This document shows, in pieces, positions 25,310 to 34,088 of a stretch of 39,782 nt of DNA. The notes below the pieces were generated by a model. That model worked only from the letters and a program-made list of their open reading frames with translations. It made no database searches and was not told the origin of the DNA. A program made the translations under genes and the position numbers. Origin of the DNA: an uncultured Pseudorhodobacter sp. (lineage in GTDB: Bacteria; Pseudomonadota; Alphaproteobacteria; Rhodobacterales; Rhodobacteraceae). The stretch is from assembly GCA_913062925.1 (NCBI GenBank), contig CAJXWJ010000031.1, positions 1 through 39,782 on the forward strand. The letters run 5' to 3'. How positions within the stretch are numbered: position 1 is the stretch's first letter; the number at the start of each line of letters is the position of its first letter.

Positions 25310-26262
25310 TTCGGATGCCTCAATCTTGGGTTTGCAAGGATCGAGACCACATCGGCCAAGATATTCAGCCCGATGTAGACGGCGGCAAATATCATGCCGC
25401 AGGCCTGCACCACCGGCATATCGCGTTTGGTGACATGGTCGACCAAGAATTGCCCCATGCCGGGATAGACAAAGACCACCTCGACCACCACGACGCCAAC
25501 CACCAGATAGGCAAGGTTCAGCATCACCACATTGACCACGGGGGCAATGGCATTGGGGAAAGCGTGTTTCCAGATCACATTGATCGGCGACAGACCCTTC
25601 AGCTCGGCGGTCTCGATATAGGCAGATTCCATCACGTTCAAAATCGCCGCACGGGTCATCCGCATCATATGCGCCAGCACCACCATCACCAGAACGATCA
25701 CTGGCAGAATGATGGCGTTCAGGCGTTCAAAGATGCCCATGCCCGGAAACACCATCGACATCGAGGGAAACAGATGAAACTTCACCGCCAGCACATACAT
25801 CACGATATAGCCTGCCACGAATTCGGGCAGTGAAATCGTCGCAAGGGTGACGCCAGAAATCAGCTTGTCGGGCCAGCGCCCATTATAGCGCGCCGCAATC
25901 AAGCCCAGCGTGATTGCCAAAGGCACCGCGATAACCGCGGCCCAAAAGGCCAGAAAAATCGTATTGCCCAGACGTTGCCCCACCGATTTGGCAATGTCTT
26001 GGCCGTTGCTAAGCGAAACGCCCAGATCCCCGGTGGCAAAGCCCAAAAGCCAATGCCCATAGCGCCACAAGATCGGCTCGTTCAGCCCCATCTTTTCGCG
26101 CAGGTTGGCCAAAGACTCTGGCGTGGCAGATTGCCCCAACATCGCCTGTGCGGCATCCCCTGGCAAAGCAGCGACGCCGAAAAATATCAGCGCCGAGACT
26201 GCAATAAGCAGGATCAGACCCAGCGCAAGGCGCTGGGTCACAAGTTTCACAACCGGATGCAT
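25306..26262 (-). CDS. ABC transporter permease, DppB/OppB type
   Basis: A 318-aa inner-membrane permease with six helices. After the first helix comes the usual FFGVAALPGDAAQAMLGQ stretch and the motif LGLNEPILWRYGHWL in variant form. The EAA-type loop YIETAELKGLSPINVIWKHAFPNA contacts the ATPase. It starts 7 nt past the binding-protein stop and forms the membrane channel with the next gene. Confidence 0.93.
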   Translation of the reverse strand: MHPVVKLVTQRLALGLILLIAVSALIFFGVAALPGDAAQAMLGQSATPESLANLREKMGLNEPILWRYGHWLLGFATGDLGVSLSNGQDIAKSVGQRLGNTIFLAFWAAVIAVPLAITLGLIAARYNGRWPDKLISGVTLATISLPEFVAGYIVMYVLAVKFHLFPSMSMVFPGMGIFERLNAIILPVIVLVMVVLAHMMRMTRAAILNVMESAYIETAELKGLSPINVIWKHAFPNAIAPVVNVVMLNLAYLVVGVVVVEVVFVYPGMGQFLVDHVTKRDMPVVQACGMIFAAVYIGLNILADVVSILANPRLRHPK

Positions 26263-26269
26263 ACCGATC

Positions 26270-27859
26270 TTACGCGTTCAGCCAGCACTTGGCCAAAGCG
26301 CGGCCATTCATCATCTCGCCGTTTGGATCGGCAAACCAGCCGCCAACCTCATCGCGCTTGGCTGCAACAAAGTCGTTGAACATCGGCAGGATCAAACCGC
26401 CGGTGTCGCGCAGCGTATTGGCAAGTTCGGAATACATCGCCTTGCGCTTGCCGCCGTCCAATTCAGCGCGGGCCGCGATCAGCGTGGCGTCAAAGCCTGC
26501 ATCCCTGAACTTGGTGTCGTTCCAATCAGCGGTCGACAGATAGGCCGTGGAATACATCTGATCTTGCACCGGACGCCCGCCCCAATAGGACGCACAGAAC
26601 GGAGCCACGTTCCAGACGTTGGACCAATAGCCATCATCAGGCTCGCGCTTGATTTCCAGCGGGATGCCAGCCGCATTGGCCGATTGCTGGAACAATTGCG
26701 CCGCCTCAATCGCACCGGGGAAGGCCCCATTGGCCACCTGCAACACGATGGGCGAGCCATCATGGCCGGTTTTGTCATAGTATTCCTTGGCCTTGACCGG
26801 ATCGTATTCGCGCTGCGGAATGCTGTCGTCAAACATCGGATAGGCCGCGTTGATCGGGAAGTCGTTGCCGACAGAGCCCAGACCGCCAAGGATCTTATCC
26901 ACCATCTCTTGACGGTTGATCGCAAGTTTCAACGCCATCCGCATGTCGTTGTTGTCAAAGGGCGCCTTGTCGCAATGCATGATAAAGACATAGTGGCCAC
27001 GCCCTGCAACGCTTTCCACCGACATCCCCGGCGCGCCTTTCAGCAGACCGATGATCTTGGGGTCAATCTTGTTGATCATATGCACCTGGCCAGCCTGCAA
27101 GGCCGCCATCCGCGCGGTGTTGTCGTTGATCACCAGGATCTCGACCTGATCGGCGTGACCCAAAGTGGTGTCCCAGTGATCGGCAAATTTCTCAAAGGTG
27201 TGACGCACGCCCGGCTCGTTGGCGACGACCTTGTAAGGCCCGGCCCCAATGCCCGCATCTGGCGCATCAATGCCGCCATTTGGCTGAATGATCAGGTGAT
27301 AATCGGCCATCAGGAACGGAAGGTCGGCGTTGCCCGCCACCAGTTTCAGCGTGACACTGTCGGCATCCGAAGACATCTCGGCGATGCCCTTCACAATGCC
27401 CAAAGCGCCCGACTGCGATTTCTCATCGGTGTGACGCTTCAGCGTGGCGACAACATCCTCAGGGGTCACGGTCGCGCCATTGTGGAACTTGACGCCCTGA
27501 CGGATCTTAAACTTCCACTCGGTCGCATCGGCGTTCGAGGAAATCTCTTCAGCAATCCGCGGCACGATCTCGCCGTTTTCGCTGACATCGACCAGAGTAT
27601 CCCCCCAAAGCAGGTTGACCGTGAACGGCACTTCCGAGGCCGCCAGCGCCGGGTCAAGCGAGTTGGTGCTTTCGCCGCCCGACATGCCGGCACGCAGGAT
27701 GCCGCCCTTCTTGGGCTCCTCGGCCTTGGCAGCGGTGGTCAGCAAAGCGCCCGCCATAGCCGCAGACACGCCCAAAGCGCCAGCACGACCCACGAACTCG
27801 CGGCGGCTGATCAGCCCTTTCGCGGCGGTCTTCAACAGATGGTTCAGTTCAACAGACAT
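26270..27859 (-). CDS. ABC transporter substrate-binding protein, family 5, Tat-exported
   Basis: A 529-aa periplasmic binding protein of the peptide/nickel class (SBP family 5). The N-terminus carries a twin-arginine signal, SRREFVGRAG (18-27) followed by a hydrophobic stretch and AKA cleavage near residue 47, so it is exported folded. Family blocks such as DPALAASEVPFTVNLLWGDTL, FKIRQGVKFHNGATVTPEDVV and GAGPYKVV are in order. AGGGAG precedes the ATG. It heads the minus-strand operon with two permeases and the fused ATPase. A 10-bp palindrome lies 63 nt upstream. Tat export of this class occurs in alphaproteobacteria; it does not define the ligand. Confidence 0.93.
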   Translation of the reverse strand: MSVELNHLLKTAAKGLISRREFVGRAGALGVSAAMAGALLTTAAKAEEPKKGGILRAGMSGGESTNSLDPALAASEVPFTVNLLWGDTLVDVSENGEIVPRIAEEISSNADATEWKFKIRQGVKFHNGATVTPEDVVATLKRHTDEKSQSGALGIVKGIAEMSSDADSVTLKLVAGNADLPFLMADYHLIIQPNGGIDAPDAGIGAGPYKVVANEPGVRHTFEKFADHWDTTLGHADQVEILVINDNTARMAALQAGQVHMINKIDPKIIGLLKGAPGMSVESVAGRGHYVFIMHCDKAPFDNNDMRMALKLAINRQEMVDKILGGLGSVGNDFPINAAYPMFDDSIPQREYDPVKAKEYYDKTGHDGSPIVLQVANGAFPGAIEAAQLFQQSANAAGIPLEIKREPDDGYWSNVWNVAPFCASYWGGRPVQDQMYSTAYLSTADWNDTKFRDAGFDATLIAARAELDGGKRKAMYSELANTLRDTGGLILPMFNDFVAAKRDEVGGWFADPNGEMMNGRALAKCWLNA

Positions 27860-27921
27860 CGTTTTCTCCCTGAGTTGGCGTTTTCGCCAGGTTGTCGTGA
27901 CAGCAACTTGGTGTTGCCTTT

Positions 27922-27945
27922 GTTATTGATTCTCCAATCAATAAC
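27922..27945 (-). promoter_or_regulatory. AT-rich perfect palindrome upstream of the ABC operon (operator candidate)
   Basis: GTTATTGATT (27922-27931) and AATCAATAAC (27936-27945) are perfect 10-bp arms with a 4-nt centre, 63 nt before the binding-protein start. On the minus strand TTGCCA, 17 bp, TTATTG could be a promoter that overlaps it. No regulator gene is adjacent. The gap 27860-27992 also has a small hairpin, TGGCG-TTTT-CGCCA (27876-27889). Confidence 0.5.
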
Positions 27946-27992
27946 CCACGCTTTTTGAATGTGGCAAGGATTCTTGCACCCTTCGCCCGATC

Positions 27993-30023
27993 TCACACAA
28001 AGCGGCGCGCGACCTCTTCGTCAAAATGGCGCTCAAAAATCAGCGCCTCGCCCTCATAGGCCTGCAACCGCGCCACCATGCGAAACGCCGTAGCGGTGGC
28101 AGTCATCTCTGCCCATGCCACTGTTTTCACAGACCAATCCCCGCGTGACAGCCTTTGCTCCCAACAGTGCTCGGCACGCGCGGACAAAGGATCATCGGGA
28201 TGGATCTGCCACAATTCCCGCATGGTCTCGCCACTACATAACCCATGTTTCAAATTTTCGACATCCCCTAGATCGTCATTTACGATCAAAGACACGGTTT
28301 TTCCGATCAGATCCTGCTCGATCCTGCGCGAGGTCTTGCCCGCCCGCAGCACCCGATGCGCCCAAGGCGCCGCCCCTTCCGCAGGCGGCGGCGCCCATTC
28401 CGGCCCCGATCCCGCATGCAGCGGCAGCTCTACTTGCCCCGATGTGATCCGCAACCGCCCCGCCTCGGGCGAAGGCCAAAGAAACGGCCAATAGCTGTTC
28501 GAAATCGCCAAACGCAGCCGATGCCCCGCGGCCAAACGATAGGCCATCTGGTCCAGCGCAAAGCCCACCTCCACCGCCTGATCCAGCGGCATTGGCTCGG
28601 GCAGCTCCATGCTGTTGCGATGACACAGGTTCAACATGCCATGCGCAATCCGGACTGAGCTGCCATCAGGCGCCACATCACAAAGCCGCGCCACCACAAA
28701 GCCCAAAGGCTTGTCACTCGCCAGCCGCAACCGCAGCTGCGCCGCCCCCAACAGATCCATCGGCTGCGCCAACACCGCGCCGTCAAAACAAACCGACATG
28801 GCATCCTCGCCCGCCTGATCCCCGGGCATCTCGGCATTCAAACCCATCGGAAAGAACTCGCCCGCCTGCAAGCCCAGATGCTGCGGCGTCGCCACCTCTA
28901 CCGCAAAGCCCGCTTCATCTGTCCCTAAATATCCCACGGGGGTCCGGGGGTGTGAAACCCCCGGCACCTGCGCAGGCATCGCCAAATGCAAAACCGCGCG
29001 CGACACCCGGGCCGAGGGCCACTCCGCCTCCACCACCCAATGCCCCGCCCGGGCGCGCGCCGAGGCATCGGGCGGCTGCGAATGCAGCATATAGGCGCGA
29101 TAGGCGCCATCGCCCTCGGCGCCATTCTCAATCCCCTTCAACCAGCGATCCCACCAGCGCAGCGCGCATTGCAAAAACCCAATCGCAGGCCCCGGCACGG
29201 CCGTGTGCGGGTATTGATGCACCCAAGGCCCGACAATCCCCTGCACGGGAGCAGGCACATTCTCGACCAAATGCGCCACGGTATTCATATAATTGTCCGC
29301 CCAACCGCCCCAAGACAGCACCGGCACCGTCATGCGCGCATAATCCTCGCTGACCGAGCCGTGCTTCCAATAGGCGTTCTTTTCCTGCATCGCCGCCCAG
29401 CGCGGCGCAAGCCAAGGCTCCGCCTCCAGCCGCGCCAGCCAATCCTCGCGCCAATCAGGCCGCAAAGCTGGGTCAGCCGGACGGCTGGAATAAGACAGCA
29501 TCACCGCCCCCCAGCCAAAATTCTCGCCCAGCAAACAGCCGCCCTTAAAGTGGATATCATCAGCAAACCGGTCCGTGGTCGAACAGACCGAAATCACCGC
29601 CTTCAACGCAGGCGGCTGCAAGAATGCGGTCTGCAAACAATTGAACCCGCCCCAGCTTTTGCCCATCATCCCCACCGCGCCCGAGCACCAGTCCTGCGCA
29701 GCCAGCCAAGCGATCACCTCACAGGCATCCGCCAATTCCTGCGGCGTATATTCATCCTGCATCAACCCTTCGCTGTCGCCGGTGCCGCGCATATCGACCC
29801 GCACACAAGCATAGCCATGCCCCGCCACATAGGCATGCATGATCTCGTCACGCGGCAAAGTGCCATCACGCTTGCGGTAGGGAATATATTCCAAAACCGC
29901 CGGAACCCTGCCCGCGCCCTCGGCCCGCCAGACCCGCGCCGACAGGCGGCAGCCATCCGACAACACAATCGCCAGATCTGGCTCTTCGATGATCTTGAAC
30001 GGAAACTCGCTGCGAACCTGCAT
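27993..30023 (-). CDS. CocE/NonD family hydrolase (S15 peptidase-type acyl esterase)
   Basis: A 676-aa serine hydrolase with an N-terminal alpha/beta domain (YIPYRKRDGT near 47, VDMRGTGDSEG near 76, nucleophile Ser in GKSWGGFN near 123, Asp in SWGGWADNY, His in GPWVHQYPH) and a C-terminal beta-sandwich. The family includes cocaine esterase and X-prolyl dipeptidyl peptidases. AGGAGG lies just before the ATG. Residues 354-370 (PGVSHPRTPVGYLGTDE) are encoded by a copy of the intergenic palindromic element read in frame, an in-gene insertion in the second half of the protein. The gene follows betC divergently and lies upstream of the ABC operon on the same strand, 133 nt away, so it may act on the imported compound. 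Substrate unknown. Confidence 0.88.
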   Translation of the reverse strand: MQVRSEFPFKIIEEPDLAIVLSDGCRLSARVWRAEGAGRVPAVLEYIPYRKRDGTLPRDEIMHAYVAGHGYACVRVDMRGTGDSEGLMQDEYTPQELADACEVIAWLAAQDWCSGAVGMMGKSWGGFNCLQTAFLQPPALKAVISVCSTTDRFADDIHFKGGCLLGENFGWGAVMLSYSSRPADPALRPDWREDWLARLEAEPWLAPRWAAMQEKNAYWKHGSVSEDYARMTVPVLSWGGWADNYMNTVAHLVENVPAPVQGIVGPWVHQYPHTAVPGPAIGFLQCALRWWDRWLKGIENGAEGDGAYRAYMLHSQPPDASARARAGHWVVEAEWPSARVSRAVLHLAMPAQVPGVSHPRTPVGYLGTDEAGFAVEVATPQHLGLQAGEFFPMGLNAEMPGDQAGEDAMSVCFDGAVLAQPMDLLGAAQLRLRLASDKPLGFVVARLCDVAPDGSSVRIAHGMLNLCHRNSMELPEPMPLDQAVEVGFALDQMAYRLAAGHRLRLAISNSYWPFLWPSPEAGRLRITSGQVELPLHAGSGPEWAPPPAEGAAPWAHRVLRAGKTSRRIEQDLIGKTVSLIVNDDLGDVENLKHGLCSGETMRELWQIHPDDPLSARAEHCWEQRLSRGDWSVKTVAWAEMTATATAFRMVARLQAYEGEALIFERHFDEEVARRFV
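28914..28964 (-). repeat. Palindromic intergenic element, copy 3, inside a coding sequence
   Basis: On the minus strand the order is CGGGGGTTTCACACCCCCG, then GACCCCCGTGGGATATTT, then AGGGACAGATGAA. This matches copy 1 (15919-15982) almost base for base but lacks its middle hairpin. The length is 51 nt, an exact multiple of three, with no stop in the hydrolase frame. Confidence 0.8.
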
Positions 30024-30212
30024 GACGCCCTCCTAAAGCTGTGCCACCATCAGACCCTGCGCCTGCGCCTGCGTCGACCCCAAACCGCCCGCCCAAGCGC
30101 AAAAACCGACAATCTGGCGCCCTTGCCAAAGTTTCCGCTTGCAGCTTGGCGGTTCAATCGGCACCCCTAGGGGCAAAGACTTTTGTAGCGTAGCACGTCC
30201 CAAGGAGCCCGC

Positions 30213-31721
30213 ATGTCCAGCCCGCCCAATATCCTTATCCTGATGGTCGACCAACTGACCGGCACCCTGTTCGATGATGGCCCCGCGGCCTTCCTGCATG
30301 CCCCCAATCTGCGCCGGCTGGCCGATCATTCGGTGCGCTTTGCCAATGCCTATACCGCCTCGCCGCTCTGTGCGCCCGCGCGCGCCGCCTTCATGTCGGG
30401 CGCGCTGCCGCGGCGCACCCGCGTCTATGACAATGCCGCCGAATTCGCCTCCGATATCCCCACCTATGCGCATCACTTGCGCCGTGCGGGCTATTACACC
30501 TGCCTCTCAGGCAAGATGCACTTCGTCGGCCCCGATCAGATGCACGGCTTTGAAGACCGGCTGACCACCGATATCTACCCCGCCGATTTCGGCTGGACCC
30601 CAGACTACCGCAAACCAAACGAGCGCATCGATTGGTGGTATCACAACCTCGGCTCCGTCACCGGCGCGGGCGTGGCCGAGATCACCAATCAGCTCGAATA
30701 TGACGATGATGTCTGCCACCAAGCGGTGCAGAAAATCTACGACCTCTCCCGCGGGCTTGACGCGCGGCCCTGGTGCCTGACCGCCAGCTTTACGCATCCG
30801 CATGACCCCTTTGTGGCGCGGCGCAAATATTGGGATCTCTACAATGACGCGCCGGAATGTGAACCGCCCGAACCGCGCAGCTACGCCGAAATGGACCCGC
30901 ATTCCAAACGCCTGATGGATGCCTGCGATTGGCGTGGCCTGACGGTGACTGACGATCATATCCGCCGCGCCCGCCAGGGCTATTTCGCCAATATCTCTTA
31001 TATCGACGACAAAATCGGCGAGATTTTCACAGCCCTCGAAGCCACCCGCCAAGAGGCCACCGTGATCTTTGTCTCTGACCATGGCGAGATGCTGGGTCGC
31101 AAGGGCCTGTGGTTCAAGATGAGCTTCTTTGAAGGCGCGGCCCGCGTGCCCCTGATGATCTCGGCCGCAGGCCTGACCCCACAGCGGATCGAAACCGCCG
31201 TCTCTACCATCGACATCACGCCCACGCTTTGCGACCTAGCCGGCATCTCGATGGCCGAGATCATGCCCTGGACCGATGGCATCAGCCTGCTGCCTCTGGC
31301 CATGGGCACGCCGCGCACCGAACCCGTGGCGATGGAATATGCCGCCGAAGGCAGCATCACCCCCATGGTCGCCCTGCGCATGGGGGCATGGAAATTCATC
31401 CACTGCCCCGCCGACCCCGACCAGCTCTTCGATCTGGCCGCCGACCCGCTGGAAAACCACAACCTCGCCGCCGACCCGCGCGCAGCCGAGGTGCTGGCGC
31501 ATTTCCAAACCTTGGTCGCCGCGCGTTGGGATCTGCCGGCCTATGACGCCGAGGTGCGCCAATCCCAAGCCCGCCGCTGGGTGGTCTATCAGGCGCTGCG
31601 CAATGGCAATTACTACCCTTGGGATTACCAACCCCTGCGCGCCGCCTCTGAACGCTATATGCGCAACCATATGGATCTGAACGTGCTGGAAGACAGCAAA
31701 CGCTTCCCGCGCGGCGAATAA
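30213..31721 (+). CDS. betC: Choline-sulfatase
   Basis: A 502-aa type I sulfatase hydrolysing choline-O-sulfate to choline and sulfate. Metal-site Asp13 (LMVDQ) and the sulfatase signature PLCAPARAAFMSG with Cys53, the residue converted to formylglycine, are intact. SDHGEMLGRKGLWFK and the C-terminal choline-sulfatase block (RRWVVYQALRNGNYYPWDYQP) identify the BetC subgroup. There is no signal peptide, so the enzyme is cytoplasmic. AAGGAG lies 6 nt before the ATG. It is convergent with betA. Maturation needs a formylglycine-generating enzyme, which is not encoded in this window. The 189-nt gap upstream (30024-30212) holds the divergent promoters and no gene. Confidence 0.94.
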   Translation: MSSPPNILILMVDQLTGTLFDDGPAAFLHAPNLRRLADHSVRFANAYTASPLCAPARAAFMSGALPRRTRVYDNAAEFASDIPTYAHHLRRAGYYTCLSGKMHFVGPDQMHGFEDRLTTDIYPADFGWTPDYRKPNERIDWWYHNLGSVTGAGVAEITNQLEYDDDVCHQAVQKIYDLSRGLDARPWCLTASFTHPHDPFVARRKYWDLYNDAPECEPPEPRSYAEMDPHSKRLMDACDWRGLTVTDDHIRRARQGYFANISYIDDKIGEIFTALEATRQEATVIFVSDHGEMLGRKGLWFKMSFFEGAARVPLMISAAGLTPQRIETAVSTIDITPTLCDLAGISMAEIMPWTDGISLLPLAMGTPRTEPVAMEYAAEGSITPMVALRMGAWKFIHCPADPDQLFDLAADPLENHNLAADPRAAEVLAHFQTLVAARWDLPAYDAEVRQSQARRWVVYQALRNGNYYPWDYQPLRAASERYMRNHMDLNVLEDSKRFPRGE

Positions 31722-31731
31722 GCCAAAGCGC

Positions 31732-31785
31732 CGCTTTCATCTTGGCAAAAATATCCCCGCCGGAGGCCCCGCCTTGCCTCCGGCG
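31732..31785 (-). repeat. Palindromic intergenic element, copy 4
   Basis: On the minus strand CGCCGGAGGC, 7 nt, then GCCTCCGGCG is a 10-bp hairpin, followed by GGGATATTTTTGCC and AAGATGAAAGCG. It separates the convergent betC and betA genes and is a plausible bidirectional terminator. Confidence 0.75.
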
Positions 31786-31797
31786 CACCACCACCGC

Positions 31798-33411
31798 CTA
31801 GCGCGCGTCCGCCAATACCATCTCAGCCCCCTTCCACCCCATCAGGATCGAAGGCGCATTGGTGTTGCCGGCAATCAGGCTTGGAAAGGCACTGGCATCA
31901 ATCACCCGCAGGCCCTGCACCCCATGCACACGGCAGCGCGCATCCACCACCGAGCCCGCCGCATCCCGCCCCATCCGCGCCGTGCAGCTTGGATGATAGA
32001 CCGTGCCGGATCGGGCGCGGAAATCTGCGATCAGATCGGCATCGCTTTGCACCGCAGGGCCGGGGCGCAATTCCTCGGCCACATGCTGCGCAAAAGCCGG
32101 CTGGGCGACGATATGGCGCAGGAATTTCACCGCCGCCAACATCTCGGTCACATCCTCTTGGGTCGAAAACGCATTGGCGATGATCTGCGGCGCCTCAAAG
32201 GGGTCGCGTGACTTGATCCGAATGCTGCCGCGGCTGGTCGGATTGCAATTCGACAGGCCAATCGACAGCCCCGAAAACGGGTCTGGCGTCAGCAAGGGCC
32301 GCTCGCCCGCGCGCGGCAGCAGGGTCGAAAACGCCTGAAAATACAACTGCATGTTCGGCCGCGCCAAATCAGGCCGGGTGCGGAAAAATCCGCCGCCATG
32401 GTTGATGGATTTCGCCAAAGGCCCGCCGCCGCTCAGGAAATACTGCATGCCCACAAACAGCTTGCCCCACCAAGGCCGCAAGATGTCGTTATAGGTCGCA
32501 ACCTTCATCCGCCAAGTATAGTTGATGCCCTGATGGTCGTTCAGATTGGCACCGACATTGTCATTGGCCATCACAATCGGAATGCGATGCTCGGCCAGCA
32601 ACGCCGCAGGCCCCACGCCCGACAGCTGCAAGATCTGCGGCGAATTGATCGCGCCGCCGGCCAAAATCACCTCGGCTTTGGCGCGCAGCTCTTGGCGCTT
32701 GCCGTCTTTCAGATATTCCACCCCAACCGCGCGCTTGCCCTCAAAGATCACCCGCGTCACCTGCGCGCGCGTCAGCACCGACAGGTTCTTGCGCCGCATC
32801 GCAGGGCGCAAAAACGCCCGCGCGGTGGAATTGCGCCGCGCGCCCTTGATCGTCATCTGATAGGTGCCCGCACCCTCTTGCTCGGCGCCGTTGAAATCGC
32901 GGTTATAGGGCAGCCCCGCCTGAGCGCAGGCCTTGATGTAATCGCCCACCAGCCAATGCAGCCCCTTGCGGTTTTCCGAGATAAACAGCGGCCCACCCTT
33001 GCCGCGAAAGGCATCGCCACCCGCTTCGGTATCCTCAATCGCGCGATAGGCGGCCAGACACTCCTCCCAGCCCCAGCCCGGATTTTCAGCCCCCCAAGCC
33101 TGATAATCGGCCTTATTGCCGCGAATCCAAACCATGGCATTGATCGAAGACGACCCGCCCAAGATCTTGCCCCTTGGCCAATGATCCCGATTGCCAGCCA
33201 GCCCCGGATCGGGTTCGGTCTGATACATCCAGTTCACATTGGGATCGTAGAACAGCTTGCCATAGCCCAGCGGCAGATTGACGAAAAACCGCCGATCTGA
33301 TCCGCCCGCTTCCAACACCGTGACGCGGTGCTTGCCGCTTGCACTCAACCGCTCGGCCAGTACCGACCCTGCCGAGCCTGCACCCACAATGATATAATCG
33401 CAGTCGTCCAT
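31798..33411 (-). CDS. betA: Choline dehydrogenase
   Basis: A 537-aa FAD-dependent GMC oxidoreductase oxidising choline to betaine aldehyde (and often onward to betaine). The start at 33411 ([15 protein letters not shown]) has GAAGGGG 7 nt upstream; a frame from 33558 would overlap the OsmC gene and is rejected. The FAD motif GAGSAGS (10-16), GMC signatures ([34 protein letters not shown]) and the C-terminal catalytic region ([10 protein letters not shown], ending GNTNAPSIL) are intact. betB and betI are absent from the window. Convergent with betC. Other GMC alcohol dehydrogenases are similar, but the partner betC supports choline. Confidence 0.9.
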   Translation of the reverse strand: MDDCDYIIVGAGSAGSVLAERLSASGKHRVTVLEAGGSDRRFFVNLPLGYGKLFYDPNVNWMYQTEPDPGLAGNRDHWPRGKILGGSSSINAMVWIRGNKADYQAWGAENPGWGWEECLAAYRAIEDTEAGGDAFRGKGGPLFISENRKGLHWLVGDYIKACAQAGLPYNRDFNGAEQEGAGTYQMTIKGARRNSTARAFLRPAMRRKNLSVLTRAQVTRVIFEGKRAVGVEYLKDGKRQELRAKAEVILAGGAINSPQILQLSGVGPAALLAEHRIPIVMANDNVGANLNDHQGINYTWRMKVATYNDILRPWWGKLFVGMQYFLSGGGPLAKSINHGGGFFRTRPDLARPNMQLYFQAFSTLLPRAGERPLLTPDPFSGLSIGLSNCNPTSRGSIRIKSRDPFEAPQIIANAFSTQEDVTEMLAAVKFLRHIVAQPAFAQHVAEELRPGPAVQSDADLIADFRARSGTVYHPSCTARMGRDAAGSVVDARCRVHGVQGLRVIDASAFPSLIAGNTNAPSILMGWKGAEMVLADAR

Positions 33412-33470
33412 TGGGCACCCCTTCGTTTTGCCCAACCTAGCGCGGCGCAGCGCGCTGACTTGGCCCGATG

Positions 33471-33485
33471 CGACAGAATATGTCG
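33471..33485. promoter_or_regulatory. Short inverted repeat upstream of betA
   Basis: CGACA-gaata-TGTCG lies 60-74 nt upstream of betA and just past the OsmC stop. It could be an operator or a weak 3' hairpin of osmC. It does not match the BetI site as I know it. Confidence 0.25.
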
Positions 33486-33488
33486 GCT

Positions 33489-33959
33489 TTACGCAGATGT
33501 TACAGTGAAGCTGGCGCGAATGCTGATCGGAAAATTCACCGAACGCGCAATATAGCAAACCTGATGAATGCGGTGGTGAATCGCCTCGGCCTCAACCAGA
33601 TCAGCGCCTGCTGCCAGCAAGATCTGCGGCCGCAGCTCGCAAGACAAAAACCGCCCCGCGCCGCCTGCGCCGGTCTCGCCCACCGCCAAGGGCGCGTCTT
33701 CGTATCCCAGCACCACAATCCCCGCCTCGGCGGCGAAATGCAGATACCACAGCATATGACAGGCCGAGAGCGCCGAGATCAGCAGATCTTCGGGGTTCAT
33801 CTTGCTCGGATCGCCGCCCAGCAAGGGGTCATTAGAGCAGGCCACCACCGGCTTGCCCTTGGCCGCGATGTTCCAGGTGCGGTCATAGCCGCGATAGCTG
33901 CTGGTGCCGGTGCCGCGATTGCCCGTCCAGATTACCCGCGTTGTGTAGTCGTGCTGCAT
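33489..33959 (-). CDS. OsmC/Ohr family peroxiredoxin-like protein
   Basis: A 156-aa protein of the OsmC/Ohr family, cytoplasmic thiol-dependent hydroperoxide reductases. The two redox cysteines are present: one in LISALSACHMLWYLHF (about residue 67) and one in HHRIHQVCYIARSVNFPI (about 135). ATG 33959 is preferred over a TTG one codon earlier. A GCGGGGGC stretch serves as a weak ribosome-binding site. It lies upstream of betA on the same strand, so the two may be co-transcribed. This would pair an oxidase-type flavoenzyme gene with a peroxide-detoxifying one. Confidence 0.88.
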   Translation of the reverse strand: MQHDYTTRVIWTGNRGTGTSSYRGYDRTWNIAAKGKPVVACSNDPLLGGDPSKMNPEDLLISALSACHMLWYLHFAAEAGIVVLGYEDAPLAVGETGAGGAGRFLSCELRPQILLAAGADLVEAEAIHHRIHQVCYIARSVNFPISIRASFTVTSA

Positions 33960-34031
33960 CAAAGCCCCCGCTTGCCCCGGCTTAGGCTAACGCGGGCTTG
34001 CATCCGGCGAAAGCCCCGCCATTATGGCGCT

Positions 34032-34083
34032 GCGCGGGACGACCCGCGCCTTTGCAACACCTTGGGACGACCCGCGACAGGAG
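34032..34083 (+). promoter_or_regulatory. Guanidine-II (mini-ykkC) riboswitch
   Basis: Two hairpins with identical ACGA tetraloops precede the exporter gene. Hairpin 1 is GCGCGGG-ACGA-CCCGCGC (34032-34049) and hairpin 2 is GGG-ACGA-CCC (34064-34073), with a 14-nt linker. The Shine-Dalgarno AGGAG (34079-34083) follows. Paired ACGR loops ahead of SMR genes are the hallmark of guanidine-II riboswitches. CCTT in the linker (34060-34063) could mask part of the Shine-Dalgarno without ligand; that switching detail is inference. Confidence 0.85.
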
Positions 34084-34088
34084 CCATC

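Noticed and set aside
26105-27958. Long plus-strand reading frame (617 codons) opposite the binding-protein gene
   Set aside because: It mirrors a clear family-5 binding protein on the minus strand. The translation is His/Arg/Gln-rich with no domain, as expected for antisense frames in GC-rich DNA.
28986-30170. Long plus-strand reading frame opposite the CocE/NonD hydrolase
   Set aside because: It has Arg/Pro/His-rich shadow composition and no recognisable motif, and the opposite strand holds a full catalytic-domain protein.
33412-33558. Upstream extension of betA
   Set aside because: It would overlap the OsmC gene and add residues before the normal FAD-domain start; ATG 33411 has a good ribosome-binding site.
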